From positions 97,062 to 161,061 of the forward strand of contig JAFVXC010000043.1 in assembly GCA_017501345.1 (NCBI GenBank): a stretch of DNA of 64,000 nucleotides, in the 5' to 3' direction. The notes beneath the pieces are model-generated. The model was not told where the DNA came from. It saw nothing but the letters and a program-made list of their open reading frames with translations, and did no database searches. Shown one piece after another: positions 42,026 through 49,642 of this stretch. This DNA comes from Clostridia bacterium. GTDB taxonomy: Bacteria > Bacillota_A > Clostridia > Oscillospirales > CAG-272. The position numbers and the translations under genes were made by a program. Positions within the stretch are counted from its first letter, which is position 1. The number at the start of each line of letters is the position of its first letter.

Positions 42026-43222
42026 ATGATCAAAAGCAATATTCAGGTAGGGGGGTACGACATCCCCAACCGTGTCGTGCTTCAGCCGATGGAGGGGTGC
42101 GACTGCAACATGGACGGAAGTCCGAGCGAATTGACACGCGACAAATATTTAAGGGCGGCGAGGAGCGGTGCGGGACTCGTCTGGTTCGAGGCGAATGCCG
42201 TTTGCCCCGAGGGAAGGACCAACCCGCGACAGATGATGCTGACGAAGGAAAATCTGCCGCAGTTCAAGGCATTGCTCACCGAAATGCGTGAGATCGCAAG
42301 GACCGAGTGCGGCATTGAGCCCGTATTCATTTTGCAGCTGACCCATTCGGGCAGACAGAGCATCGTGCCGATGATCGCTTACCGCCATCCGATCTACGAG
42401 GAGCGGCGTCCTGTGGGCGACGAGAACATCGTGACTGACGAATATCTCGACACGCTTCACGCGCGGTATGCCGAGTCGGCGCTTCTTGCGGTCGAGGCGG
42501 GCTTTGACGGCGTCGACGTGAAATCCTGCCACGGATATCTCTTCCAGGAGCTTCTCTCGGCATTCGGGCGCGAGGGACGGTACGGCGGCAGCTTTGAAAA
42601 CCGCACGCGGCTGTATCTTGATTGCGTTCGTGCGGTACGGCGGGTGATCCCCGAGAATATCCTGCTCACGACACGTCTCAGTGTTTCGGATATGGTTCCG
42701 AAGCCCTACGGATTCGGAACGACCGAGGAGAACGAGCTCGACCTCACAGAGCCCGATCTTCTGCTCGAGCAGCTCGTAGCAGAGGGGATACAGCTGCTGA
42801 ATGTCACCGTAGGCAATCCCTACTACAATCCTCACGTGAACCGTCCGTACAGAAAGGGCGGCTACGAGGCACCTGAGTCTCCCGAGACGGGACTGAAGCG
42901 CTTCGTCACGATCGAGAAGCACATCAAGGAAAAATTCCCGACCCTTACGGTGGTCGGATCGGGGCTGTCCTATTACCGCGAGGATTTGTTCGAGCAGTCC
43001 GAGAGACAGCTTGCGGAGGGCGTATGCGACCTTGTGGGATATGGCAGACTGTGGCTTGCATATCCGACGTTCTACAGAGATTATACGGACGGACGGTTTG
43101 AAGCGAAGAAATGCTGCCTCGCCTGCTCGAAATGCACCGAGCTGATGCGTGCAAAGCGAGTATCGGGATGCGCGGTATTCAACGAATATTACAGAGAGCT
43201 TTATAAGGAGATCAAAAAATGA
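42026..43222 (+). CDS. NADH:flavin oxidoreductase / old yellow enzyme family protein
   Basis: The 398-residue FMN TIM barrel follows the OYE pattern: IPNRVVLQPMEGCD at the start, LQLTHSGRQS (active-site histidine region), GFDGVDVKSCHGYLFQELLS and the end of the barrel at VVGSGLSYY and DLVGYGRLWLAYP. A cysteine motif KCCLACSKC...GC near residue 360-385 (CX2CX2CX11C) resembles the 4Fe-4S site of 2,4-dienoyl-CoA reductases, but the C-terminal FAD/NAD domain of those enzymes is missing. It probably reduces an activated C=C bond. ATG 42026 is preferred; an ATG at 42002 lies on the transcript start. It is the first gene of the operon. Confidence 0.88.
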   Translation: MIKSNIQVGGYDIPNRVVLQPMEGCDCNMDGSPSELTRDKYLRAARSGAGLVWFEANAVCPEGRTNPRQMMLTKENLPQFKALLTEMREIARTECGIEPVFILQLTHSGRQSIVPMIAYRHPIYEERRPVGDENIVTDEYLDTLHARYAESALLAVEAGFDGVDVKSCHGYLFQELLSAFGREGRYGGSFENRTRLYLDCVRAVRRVIPENILLTTRLSVSDMVPKPYGFGTTEENELDLTEPDLLLEQLVAEGIQLLNVTVGNPYYNPHVNRPYRKGGYEAPESPETGLKRFVTIEKHIKEKFPTLTVVGSGLSYYREDLFEQSERQLAEGVCDLVGYGRLWLAYPTFYRDYTDGRFEAKKCCLACSKCTELMRAKRVSGCAVFNEYYRELYKEIKK

Positions 43223-43950
43223 AAATTGCAATTGTAACCGGTGTTCTCGGAGGAATCGGAAAGGAAAGCGCGCTGCAGCTTTGCCGCGCGGGCTATGCGG
43301 TCGTCGGTATGGACGTAGTCGAGCCGCAGGATCTGTCTGCATTTGACGGATTTGATTTTACGTATGTCAGGGGTGACCTTTCCTCTGCAGAATCGAGAAC
43401 GGCTTTGGTAAACGCGGCAACGGAGAAGGGAGAGCTTGCGGCTCTCGTCAACGTGGCGGGTGTTGCACCTAAGGTGCGCCGCGACATCCTTGAGATGACC
43501 GAGGAGAGCTACGATTTCGTAATGGGCATCAACACGAAGGGCACGCTCTTCCTCACCCAGGCGGTGGCAAACGAAATGGTAAAGAGAGGAAACGGCGGTG
43601 CGATTGTCAATATTTCCTCCTGCTCGGCGTACACGAGCTCTACGAGCCGCGGTGAATACTGCATCTCGAAGGCGGGCGTTTCGATGATCACGAAGCTGTT
43701 TGCCGACAGACTTGCTTCTGACGGAATCACGGTCAACGAGATCTGCCCCGGCATCATTGCGACCGGAATGACGGCGACGGTCAAGGAAAAGTACGACCGA
43801 CTGATCGCGGACGGTCTCGTTCCGCTTGGCCGTTGGGGACAGCCCGATGATATTGCAAAGGCAGTCGTTGCCCTGTGCGATGGAACCTTTGGATATACCA
43901 CGGGACAGTCCTTCATTCTTGACGGAGGTATGCATATCAGACGCCTATGA
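43219..43950 (+). CDS. Short-chain dehydrogenase/reductase
   Basis: The 243-residue SDR has the cofactor loop (TGVLGGIGKESAL), NVAG-type motif (ALVNVAGVAP), catalytic Ser-Tyr-Lys (SSCSAYTSS...YCISKAG) and a C-terminal GQSFILDGG. The start overlaps the previous stop (ATGA). It oxidises or reduces a hydroxyl group on the operon's substrate with NAD(P). Asn in the active-site tetrad is present. The true substrate is not known. Confidence 0.93.
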   Translation: MKIAIVTGVLGGIGKESALQLCRAGYAVVGMDVVEPQDLSAFDGFDFTYVRGDLSSAESRTALVNAATEKGELAALVNVAGVAPKVRRDILEMTEESYDFVMGINTKGTLFLTQAVANEMVKRGNGGAIVNISSCSAYTSSTSRGEYCISKAGVSMITKLFADRLASDGITVNEICPGIIATGMTATVKEKYDRLIADGLVPLGRWGQPDDIAKAVVALCDGTFGYTTGQSFILDGGMHIRRL

Positions 43951-45749
43951 GACAGAGCTATCATACTTTAATTATCGGTACGGGATGCGCGGGCTATAAC
44001 GCCGCAGAGCGTCTCTATGATTTCGGTGTACGGGACATTGCTGTCGTTACCGAGGGCAGACTGATGGGCACCTCGAGAAATACGGGAAGCGACAAGCAGA
44101 CCTACTATAAGCTTTCGCTTTGCGGTGCGGACGGCGACAGTGTTCGCGAGATGGCAGACACGCTCTATTCGGGCGGCGGCGTTATGGGCGAGCACGCCCT
44201 TTGCGAGGCGGCGTATTCGGTGCGCGCCTTTATGCACCTCGTCGAGCTCGGTGTCCCCTTCCCCACGAACGAATACGGTGAATATGCGGGCTACAAGACC
44301 GACCACGATCCGCGGACTCGCGCGACCTCCTGCGGTCCTCTGACGTCGAAGTATATGACCGAAGCACTCGAGAGATCGGTGCTTTCGAAGGGGATCGAGA
44401 TCATCGACAACGAGCGCGTGATCAAGATCCTCACGGAGGACGGCGCGGTCACGGGAATTGCCACTGCGAGCACCGTAACGGGCGATATCTCGGTGATTGC
44501 CGCGAAAAACGTGGTCCTTTGCACGGGCGGTCCTGCGGGGATCTATCTGAATACCGTTTATCCCGAAAGCCAGCACGGAGCTACGGGACTTGCGATCGAT
44601 GCGGGTGCGGCGCTTTCGAATATGGAGGAGTGGCAGTACGGCATCGCGAGCACGAAGTTCCGCTGGAATCTGTCGGGCACGTATCAGCAGGTCCTGCCGA
44701 GATATATTTCGGTCGACAAGGACGGAAACGAAAGCGAGTTCCTATACGAGAAGCTCGGTGATGAATCTCTCGGGCTGATCTTCCTCAAGGGCTATCAGTG
44801 GCCCTTCGACACGAGAAAGACCGAGGGTTCTTCGAAGGTCGATCTGCTCGTCGCAGATGAGATCAAGAGCGGCAAGCGGGTATATCTCGACTTTATGCAG
44901 AACCCGAAGGGACTTGAGAATGGCTTCTCGGTCCTTCCCGAGGAGGCGTATACCTATCTCGAGCGCTCGGGCGCACTGTTCGGAACGCCCATCGAGCGTC
45001 TTGCGAAAATGAATATCGGCGCGATTGAGCTTTATGCCGATCACGACATTGATCTTTATAAGGAATACCTCGAGATCGCCGTGTGCGCACAGCACTGCAA
45101 CGGCGGTGTGGCGGTGGACGGTGACTGGCAGACTGAGATCCGAGGGCTTTACGTTGCGGGCGAGGCGGCAGGTACCTTCGGCGTTTACCGTCCGGGCGGA
45201 AGCGCGCTGAATTCGACGCAGGTCGGCAGCCTGCGCGCTGCAGAGCATATTGCGAAAAAAGAGGACGAATGCCGTCCCGCGCCGCGCTTTACTCTGCCCC
45301 GTATTTCGATTGGGACGAGCAATCTCGACGAGATCCGTAAGGAGCTGCAGACCGAGATGAGCCGTGTTGCCGACTTTGACAGAAGAACGGAGGGTATGAA
45401 GGCGCTGTTCGAGAAGGTAGACCGTCTGTGCGAGACCTTCTTCGAGACCGCTGTGATCGCAAACGAACGGCAGATCGCCGAGCTGTATCGTCTCTACGAT
45501 ATGGTCCTTACCCAACGCGCGACGCTGTCGGCTATGATCGTTTCGGCGAAGGAGCTTGGTACGCACGGCTCGGCATTCGTCGACCGTCAGCCCGACCGTA
45601 ATACGGTGAAGAGAGACACGCGCACGCTGACGCGCGGTGCGACGTCCTACCTTGAAAAGGCGTCTCCGATGCCCAGCCCCGAGCTGTGGTTCGAGACCCT
45701 TCTCGCACGGAAAAAGCAGGAGATCGACCGTGAAAAAAGAAATGTATAA
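43947..45749 (+). CDS. FAD-binding oxidoreductase, fumarate reductase/succinate dehydrogenase flavoprotein family
   Basis: The 600-residue protein begins with a dinucleotide-binding fold (LIIGTGCAGYNAAERLYDFG) and has a second FAD site near residue 415 (RGLYVAGEAAGTFGVYRPGGSALNSTQVGSLRAAEHIA, core VAGEAAG). The capping domain lies between. The family includes fumarate reductases, aspartate oxidases and urocanate-type reductases. The usual substrate-binding Arg/His set cannot be placed with certainty, so the reaction is open. There is no signal peptide, so it is cytoplasmic. It overlaps the SDR gene (ATGA). Confidence 0.88.
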   Translation: MRQSYHTLIIGTGCAGYNAAERLYDFGVRDIAVVTEGRLMGTSRNTGSDKQTYYKLSLCGADGDSVREMADTLYSGGGVMGEHALCEAAYSVRAFMHLVELGVPFPTNEYGEYAGYKTDHDPRTRATSCGPLTSKYMTEALERSVLSKGIEIIDNERVIKILTEDGAVTGIATASTVTGDISVIAAKNVVLCTGGPAGIYLNTVYPESQHGATGLAIDAGAALSNMEEWQYGIASTKFRWNLSGTYQQVLPRYISVDKDGNESEFLYEKLGDESLGLIFLKGYQWPFDTRKTEGSSKVDLLVADEIKSGKRVYLDFMQNPKGLENGFSVLPEEAYTYLERSGALFGTPIERLAKMNIGAIELYADHDIDLYKEYLEIAVCAQHCNGGVAVDGDWQTEIRGLYVAGEAAGTFGVYRPGGSALNSTQVGSLRAAEHIAKKEDECRPAPRFTLPRISIGTSNLDEIRKELQTEMSRVADFDRRTEGMKALFEKVDRLCETFFETAVIANERQIAELYRLYDMVLTQRATLSAMIVSAKELGTHGSAFVDRQPDRNTVKRDTRTLTRGATSYLEKASPMPSPELWFETLLARKKQEIDREKRNV

Positions 45750-46482
45750 TCTCGGCCTCGTGTCGGTATCCTTCAGAAAGCACACGCCCGAGGAGATTCT
45801 CTCCTCGGTGCGTGACGCGGGGCTTACCTATATTGAGTGGGGTAGTGACGTTCATGCGCCGTACACGGACACCGAGCGTCTTTATGAGATCGCAAGGATG
45901 CAGAAGGAATATGGCATTACCTGCTCGTCCTACGGAACCTATTTCCGCTTCTTCGTCACCCCGATCGAGGAGCTGCAGGGCTATATCAATGCCGCAAAAA
46001 TACTCGGAACCGACATTTTGCGCATTTGGTGCGGCTCGAAAAGCGGTGCTGACTATACGGAGGACGAGAAGGTGGCTCTGTATGCGCTGTGCAAGGAGGC
46101 TGCCTCTATCGCAGAGCGAGAGGGTGTGACGCTATGCCTGGAATGTCACAAAAAGACCTACACCGAGCGGCTCGAGGACGCACTTGATCTGATGGAGGCG
46201 GTCAATTCTCCGCATTTCCGGATGTATTGGCAGCCCTTTCAGTGGAAGAGCATTGAGGAAAACCTCGTTTATGCCGAAAGAATTGCACCCTTTGCACATC
46301 ACATCCACGTATTCCAGTGGAAGGACAAGCTGAAGCTTCCCCTCGCGGAGGGCATTGAAGAATGGCGTGGGTATCTGTCGAGATTCTCAACACCGCGTAC
46401 GCTTCTGCTCGAATTTATGCCCGACGGAAATCTGTCCACGCTGAAAACCGAGGCGGAGACGCTCAGAACGATCGTAGGATAA
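45730..46482 (+). CDS. Sugar phosphate isomerase/epimerase family protein
   Basis: The protein has 250 residues from a GTG at 45730 (GCAGGAGA upstream); the longer frame to 45637 lies inside the flavoprotein gene. It is an AP-endonuclease-2-like TIM barrel: TYIEWGSDVHAPY, LRIWCGSKS, VTLCLECHKKTYTER (metal-binding E and H), FRMYWQPFQWK and HHIHVFQWK supply the usual Mn/Zn site. Such enzymes isomerise or dehydrate sugars and cyclitols (inosose, hydroxypyruvate). It overlaps the flavoprotein gene by 20 bases, which marks translational coupling. Confidence 0.88.
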   Translation: MKKEMYNLGLVSVSFRKHTPEEILSSVRDAGLTYIEWGSDVHAPYTDTERLYEIARMQKEYGITCSSYGTYFRFFVTPIEELQGYINAAKILGTDILRIWCGSKSGADYTEDEKVALYALCKEAASIAEREGVTLCLECHKKTYTERLEDALDLMEAVNSPHFRMYWQPFQWKSIEENLVYAERIAPFAHHIHVFQWKDKLKLPLAEGIEEWRGYLSRFSTPRTLLLEFMPDGNLSTLKTEAETLRTIVG

Positions 46483-46547
46483 CGATTCACGGTGCGGGTG
46501 AATTTCAAAACGTGGATGCGCCGTGACGGCGCAGAATGGAGACTAAA

Positions 46548-47549
46548 ATGAAGGCAATATTCGTATGTAAAAAGAAGGCGACCTGTAAAAAGGTCTACGC
46601 CGAATGCGTAAAGGAAATGCTCCGCGCTCACGTCGAGCTTGACGAGTACGTCTACGACAGGGAGGAGCTTCTCTCGTCTCCCGAGGATTTCTCCGACGTC
46701 GAGATCATTTTCTCCACCTGGGGAATGCCCGAGCTTTCGGAGGAGGAGATCCGGACGGTCTTCCCGCGTCTCCGGTGCGTATTCTATGCGGCAGGCACTG
46801 TGCAGAAATTTGCACGTCCCTTCCTCTCCTCGGGTGTCAAGGTGTTCAGCGCGTGGGCGGCAAACGCCGTTCCCGTTGCCGAGTACACGGTGGCACAGAT
46901 CATCCTTTCTGGTAAGAGCTTTTTTACAGAGACACGCCTGATGGCGGAAAAGCGGCTTGACGACGCGAAGAGGCGTAAATCGAGCAGCTTCGGAAACTAT
47001 CGGGAGCGCGTGGGGCTGATTGGATGCGGAATGATCGGCTCGCTCGTTGCCGAGATGCTGAAGGGGTACGCCTTCGATGTGTGCGTGTTCGATCCCTTCC
47101 TTTCCGAGGAGCGGGCAAGGGCGCTGAACGTCACTCCCCTGTCGCTCGATGAGCTGTTCCGTACCTGCCGTGTCGTTTCGAATCACCTCGCGAACAACGA
47201 AGCGACGAAGGGGATGCTCCGCTACGGACATTTCTCGTCAATGCCCGAGTATGCAACCTTCATCAATACGGGCAGAGGCGCGCAGGTCGTGGAGGATGAC
47301 CTCGTCCGTGCGCTTTCCGAGCGCGCAGATCTCACGGCGGTGCTTGACGTGACCTATCCCGAGCCTGCCGAGCTTTCGCATCCCTTTTATACACTTCCGA
47401 ACTGCTTCCTGACGCCTCATATTGCGGGCAGTATGGGCGGTGAGGTCGTGCGAATGGCGGAATATATGGCAGAGGAGCTTCGGCGCTACCTCGGTGGAGA
47501 GCCTTGTCGGTACGAGGTCAGCGAGAAAATGCTTGAGACGATGGCGTAA
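46548..47549 (+). CDS. D-2-hydroxyacid dehydrogenase family protein
   Basis: The 333-residue protein carries the NAD-binding GCGMIGSLVAEMLKGYAFDVCVFDPF core (VGLIGCGMIGS start), the catalytic arginine in FINTGRGAQV and histidine in LTPHIAGSMGGE, and the glutamate in TYPEPAE. It is the dehydrogenase class of phosphoglycerate/glycerate dehydrogenases. It reduces a 2-keto acid or oxidises its hydroxy form. I start at ATG 46548 after GGAG; a frame from 46536 is possible. Its end is followed by a strong terminator, so it closes the five-gene operon. Confidence 0.9.
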   Translation: MKAIFVCKKKATCKKVYAECVKEMLRAHVELDEYVYDREELLSSPEDFSDVEIIFSTWGMPELSEEEIRTVFPRLRCVFYAAGTVQKFARPFLSSGVKVFSAWAANAVPVAEYTVAQIILSGKSFFTETRLMAEKRLDDAKRRKSSSFGNYRERVGLIGCGMIGSLVAEMLKGYAFDVCVFDPFLSEERARALNVTPLSLDELFRTCRVVSNHLANNEATKGMLRYGHFSSMPEYATFINTGRGAQVVEDDLVRALSERADLTAVLDVTYPEPAELSHPFYTLPNCFLTPHIAGSMGGEVVRMAEYMAEELRRYLGGEPCRYEVSEKMLETMA

Positions 47550-47576
47550 GGAGGCTCTCTACGGTATCTCCCTTGA

Positions 47577-47605
47577 GGGGCAAGGATAATCTTGCCCCTT
47601 TTTTT
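47577..47605 (+). terminator. Terminator of the redox operon
   Basis: GGGGCAAG (47577-47584) pairs with CTTGCCCC (47591-47598), followed by seven T. Confidence 0.92.
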
Positions 47606-47680
47606 ATTTTATCTGAAAAAATTTGAGGCTTGTTTGAGGTAGAGCTTTTATACTATTTATAGAAAAGTTCCGGAAAAGCC

Positions 47681-47710
47681 TTTACAAAGCGTGAGGACCT
47701 CCTGTATAAT
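47681..47710 (+). promoter_or_regulatory. Promoter of the two-component operon
   Basis: TTTACA (47681-47686), an 18-base spacer and TATAAT (47705-47710), 44 bases before the response regulator start. Confidence 0.75.
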
Positions 47711-47753
47711 AGCTATGAGGATTCTTGCCATTACGAAGGAGAACCAAATCGAT

Positions 47754-48428
47754 ATGAAGATTTTACTTGCAGAGGACGACGATTCTATGCGTCACGCCCT
47801 CAAAACCTTATTACAGCGGAATCACTATTCCGTTGATGCCGTGGACAACGGTCGGGATGCGCTCGATTATCTTTGCTTCGGTGCATATGACGCCGCCGTT
47901 TTGGACGTGATGATGCCTTATATGGACGGCTTTGAGGTTACAGAAAAGGCGAGGGCGTCGGGATGCGCGCTGCCCATTCTGCTCTTGACCGCCCGCGGAA
48001 GCGTGGAGGACAAGATCGTCGGGCTGGATCTCGGAGCGAACGATTACCTCCCGAAGCCGTTTGACATCCGCGAGCTTCTCGCTCGTCTCCGTGTATTGAC
48101 GAGAGGAAAGGACGCGCCGAGCGGTGTTGCCGTTACCTTTGGGAATCTTTCTTTGAACACAGTGACCTTCGTTCTTTCCACCGAGAAGGGCTCGGTTGCT
48201 TTGATGAACAAGGAGTACCAGTGTATGCTGCTTCTGATGAAGAATCCCGGGCGCGTTCTCTCCTCGGAGCTCTTTCTTGGGCAGATCTGGGACAATGAGC
48301 GCGGGGCACAGGACAACACCCTTTGGACGACGCTGTATAACCTGCGCGGAAAGCTGAATGCGCTCGGTGCTGACGTCGAGATCAAAAACCGCAGAGGTCA
48401 AGGCTACGTATTGGAGAAAAGACCGTGA
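47754..48428 (+). CDS. OmpR-family response regulator
   Basis: The 224-residue protein has a receiver domain with the acidic pair (LAEDDDS), phosphorylation site aspartate in AVLDVMMPYMDG (about residue 51) and lysine in YLPKPFD, then a winged-helix output domain (LNKEYQCMLLLM... and QDNTLWTTLYNLRGKL). The ATG at 47754 follows AAGGAG; an upstream ATG at 47691 overlaps the promoter -10. It pairs with the kinase 4 bases downstream (GTGA overlap) and probably controls the two lipoprotein genes that follow. Confidence 0.95.
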   Translation: MKILLAEDDDSMRHALKTLLQRNHYSVDAVDNGRDALDYLCFGAYDAAVLDVMMPYMDGFEVTEKARASGCALPILLLTARGSVEDKIVGLDLGANDYLPKPFDIRELLARLRVLTRGKDAPSGVAVTFGNLSLNTVTFVLSTEKGSVALMNKEYQCMLLLMKNPGRVLSSELFLGQIWDNERGAQDNTLWTTLYNLRGKLNALGADVEIKNRRGQGYVLEKRP

Positions 48429-49588
48429 AGCATAACGTAAAGAAAAGACTGCAGATCCGCTTCGTTCTTTTGTCGATGGCGGCGCTCCTTCTCCTGCAGG
48501 GAACGATCGTGTTCTTCAGCGCGTACGGAAACTATCGGGATATGACGAAAAAGGCCGATCTGATCATCGAGCAGATCCGCGGAAACCCTTCTGTCAGCGT
48601 GGGGTATTTTTCTGCGGCGGTGCATCCCGGGAAATCGGTCATACGGATCGACTGTACACAAAACCTGCAGATCTCGCAGGAGAACGCCGTTCGGCTTACA
48701 AAGACCGTTCTCGGCGCCGACAAGGATCGGGGGTACCTTGAGGGATACCGCTACCATCTTTACCGCGACGACGCAGGCAGGATCCGCATTCTGTTTTTAT
48801 CCCGTACGGCGAGCATTGAGCTGTACCGAAACGCTACGGTGAGATTGATCCTGTTTTCCGTGATCGGACTTTCCGTTATGTGCGTCCTTTTGTCGCTCGT
48901 TTCGGGCCTTGTTGTTGAGCCTCTCGTAAAAAATCAAAGGAAGCAAAAGGAATTTATCACCTCGGCGGGGCACGAATTGAAAACCCCGCTTGCGGTTATG
49001 CTGGCGGACGTTCAGCTTTTGCAGTCCGAGGTAGGCGACAGTCCTTGGATCGAGGACATCGAGACTCAGATCCGTCGTCTCTCCGATATGACCGAGAGTC
49101 TTGTGACACTTGCGCGAGCGGAGGAGATGCGGGATTCCTTTGCGAGGACGCCGTTTTCGCTTTCCGAGCTGGCTCACGAGGTGATTCTGTCCTATGAGGC
49201 ACTTGTCAAAAGTGGCAGTAAGGCGTTTACGTGTCATATCGAGGAGGACGTTTCGTACGAGGGCGACGAGCCGTCCGTGCGGAGGCTTCTTACGAACCTC
49301 CTCGATAATGCCTTCAAGTACTGCCCCGACGGGGGAGAGATCGCTGTTTCCTTGAGGAAGCGGTGGGGACACGTATATCTGAGTATCATCAATTCGGCCG
49401 AAAACGTGGACGCAGAGCAGCTGTCCTCGTATTCCGACCGATTCTTCCGCGGCAAGACCGCAGGTAAGACCCGAGGCTTCGGGCTCGGGCTCTCGATCGC
49501 GCGGGCAGTTGCGGAAAATCATAATGGAACGCTGGACATAAGTGCACCCGACGATCGTCATATCCAAGTTTCGGTTACACTTCGATAG
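48425..49588 (+). CDS. Sensor histidine kinase
   Basis: The 387-residue protein has a membrane helix at about 12-35, an extracytoplasmic sensor region of about 100 residues and a second helix at about 135-160. The kinase core follows: phospho-acceptor histidine in SAGHELKTPLAVML, N-box NLLDNAFKYCPDG, G-boxes GFGLGLSIARAVAENHNG. It is an ordinary membrane-bound two-component sensor; the signal is unknown. The start is GTG 48425 overlapping the response regulator stop. Confidence 0.94.
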   Translation: MKHNVKKRLQIRFVLLSMAALLLLQGTIVFFSAYGNYRDMTKKADLIIEQIRGNPSVSVGYFSAAVHPGKSVIRIDCTQNLQISQENAVRLTKTVLGADKDRGYLEGYRYHLYRDDAGRIRILFLSRTASIELYRNATVRLILFSVIGLSVMCVLLSLVSGLVVEPLVKNQRKQKEFITSAGHELKTPLAVMLADVQLLQSEVGDSPWIEDIETQIRRLSDMTESLVTLARAEEMRDSFARTPFSLSELAHEVILSYEALVKSGSKAFTCHIEEDVSYEGDEPSVRRLLTNLLDNAFKYCPDGGEIAVSLRKRWGHVYLSIINSAENVDAEQLSSYSDRFFRGKTAGKTRGFGLGLSIARAVAENHNGTLDISAPDDRHIQVSVTLR

Positions 49589-49642
49589 GATGCCGTCTCT
49601 CGGTGCGCCGTGTCTTATAAAAAATGAAAGGTGAGAACCGTG

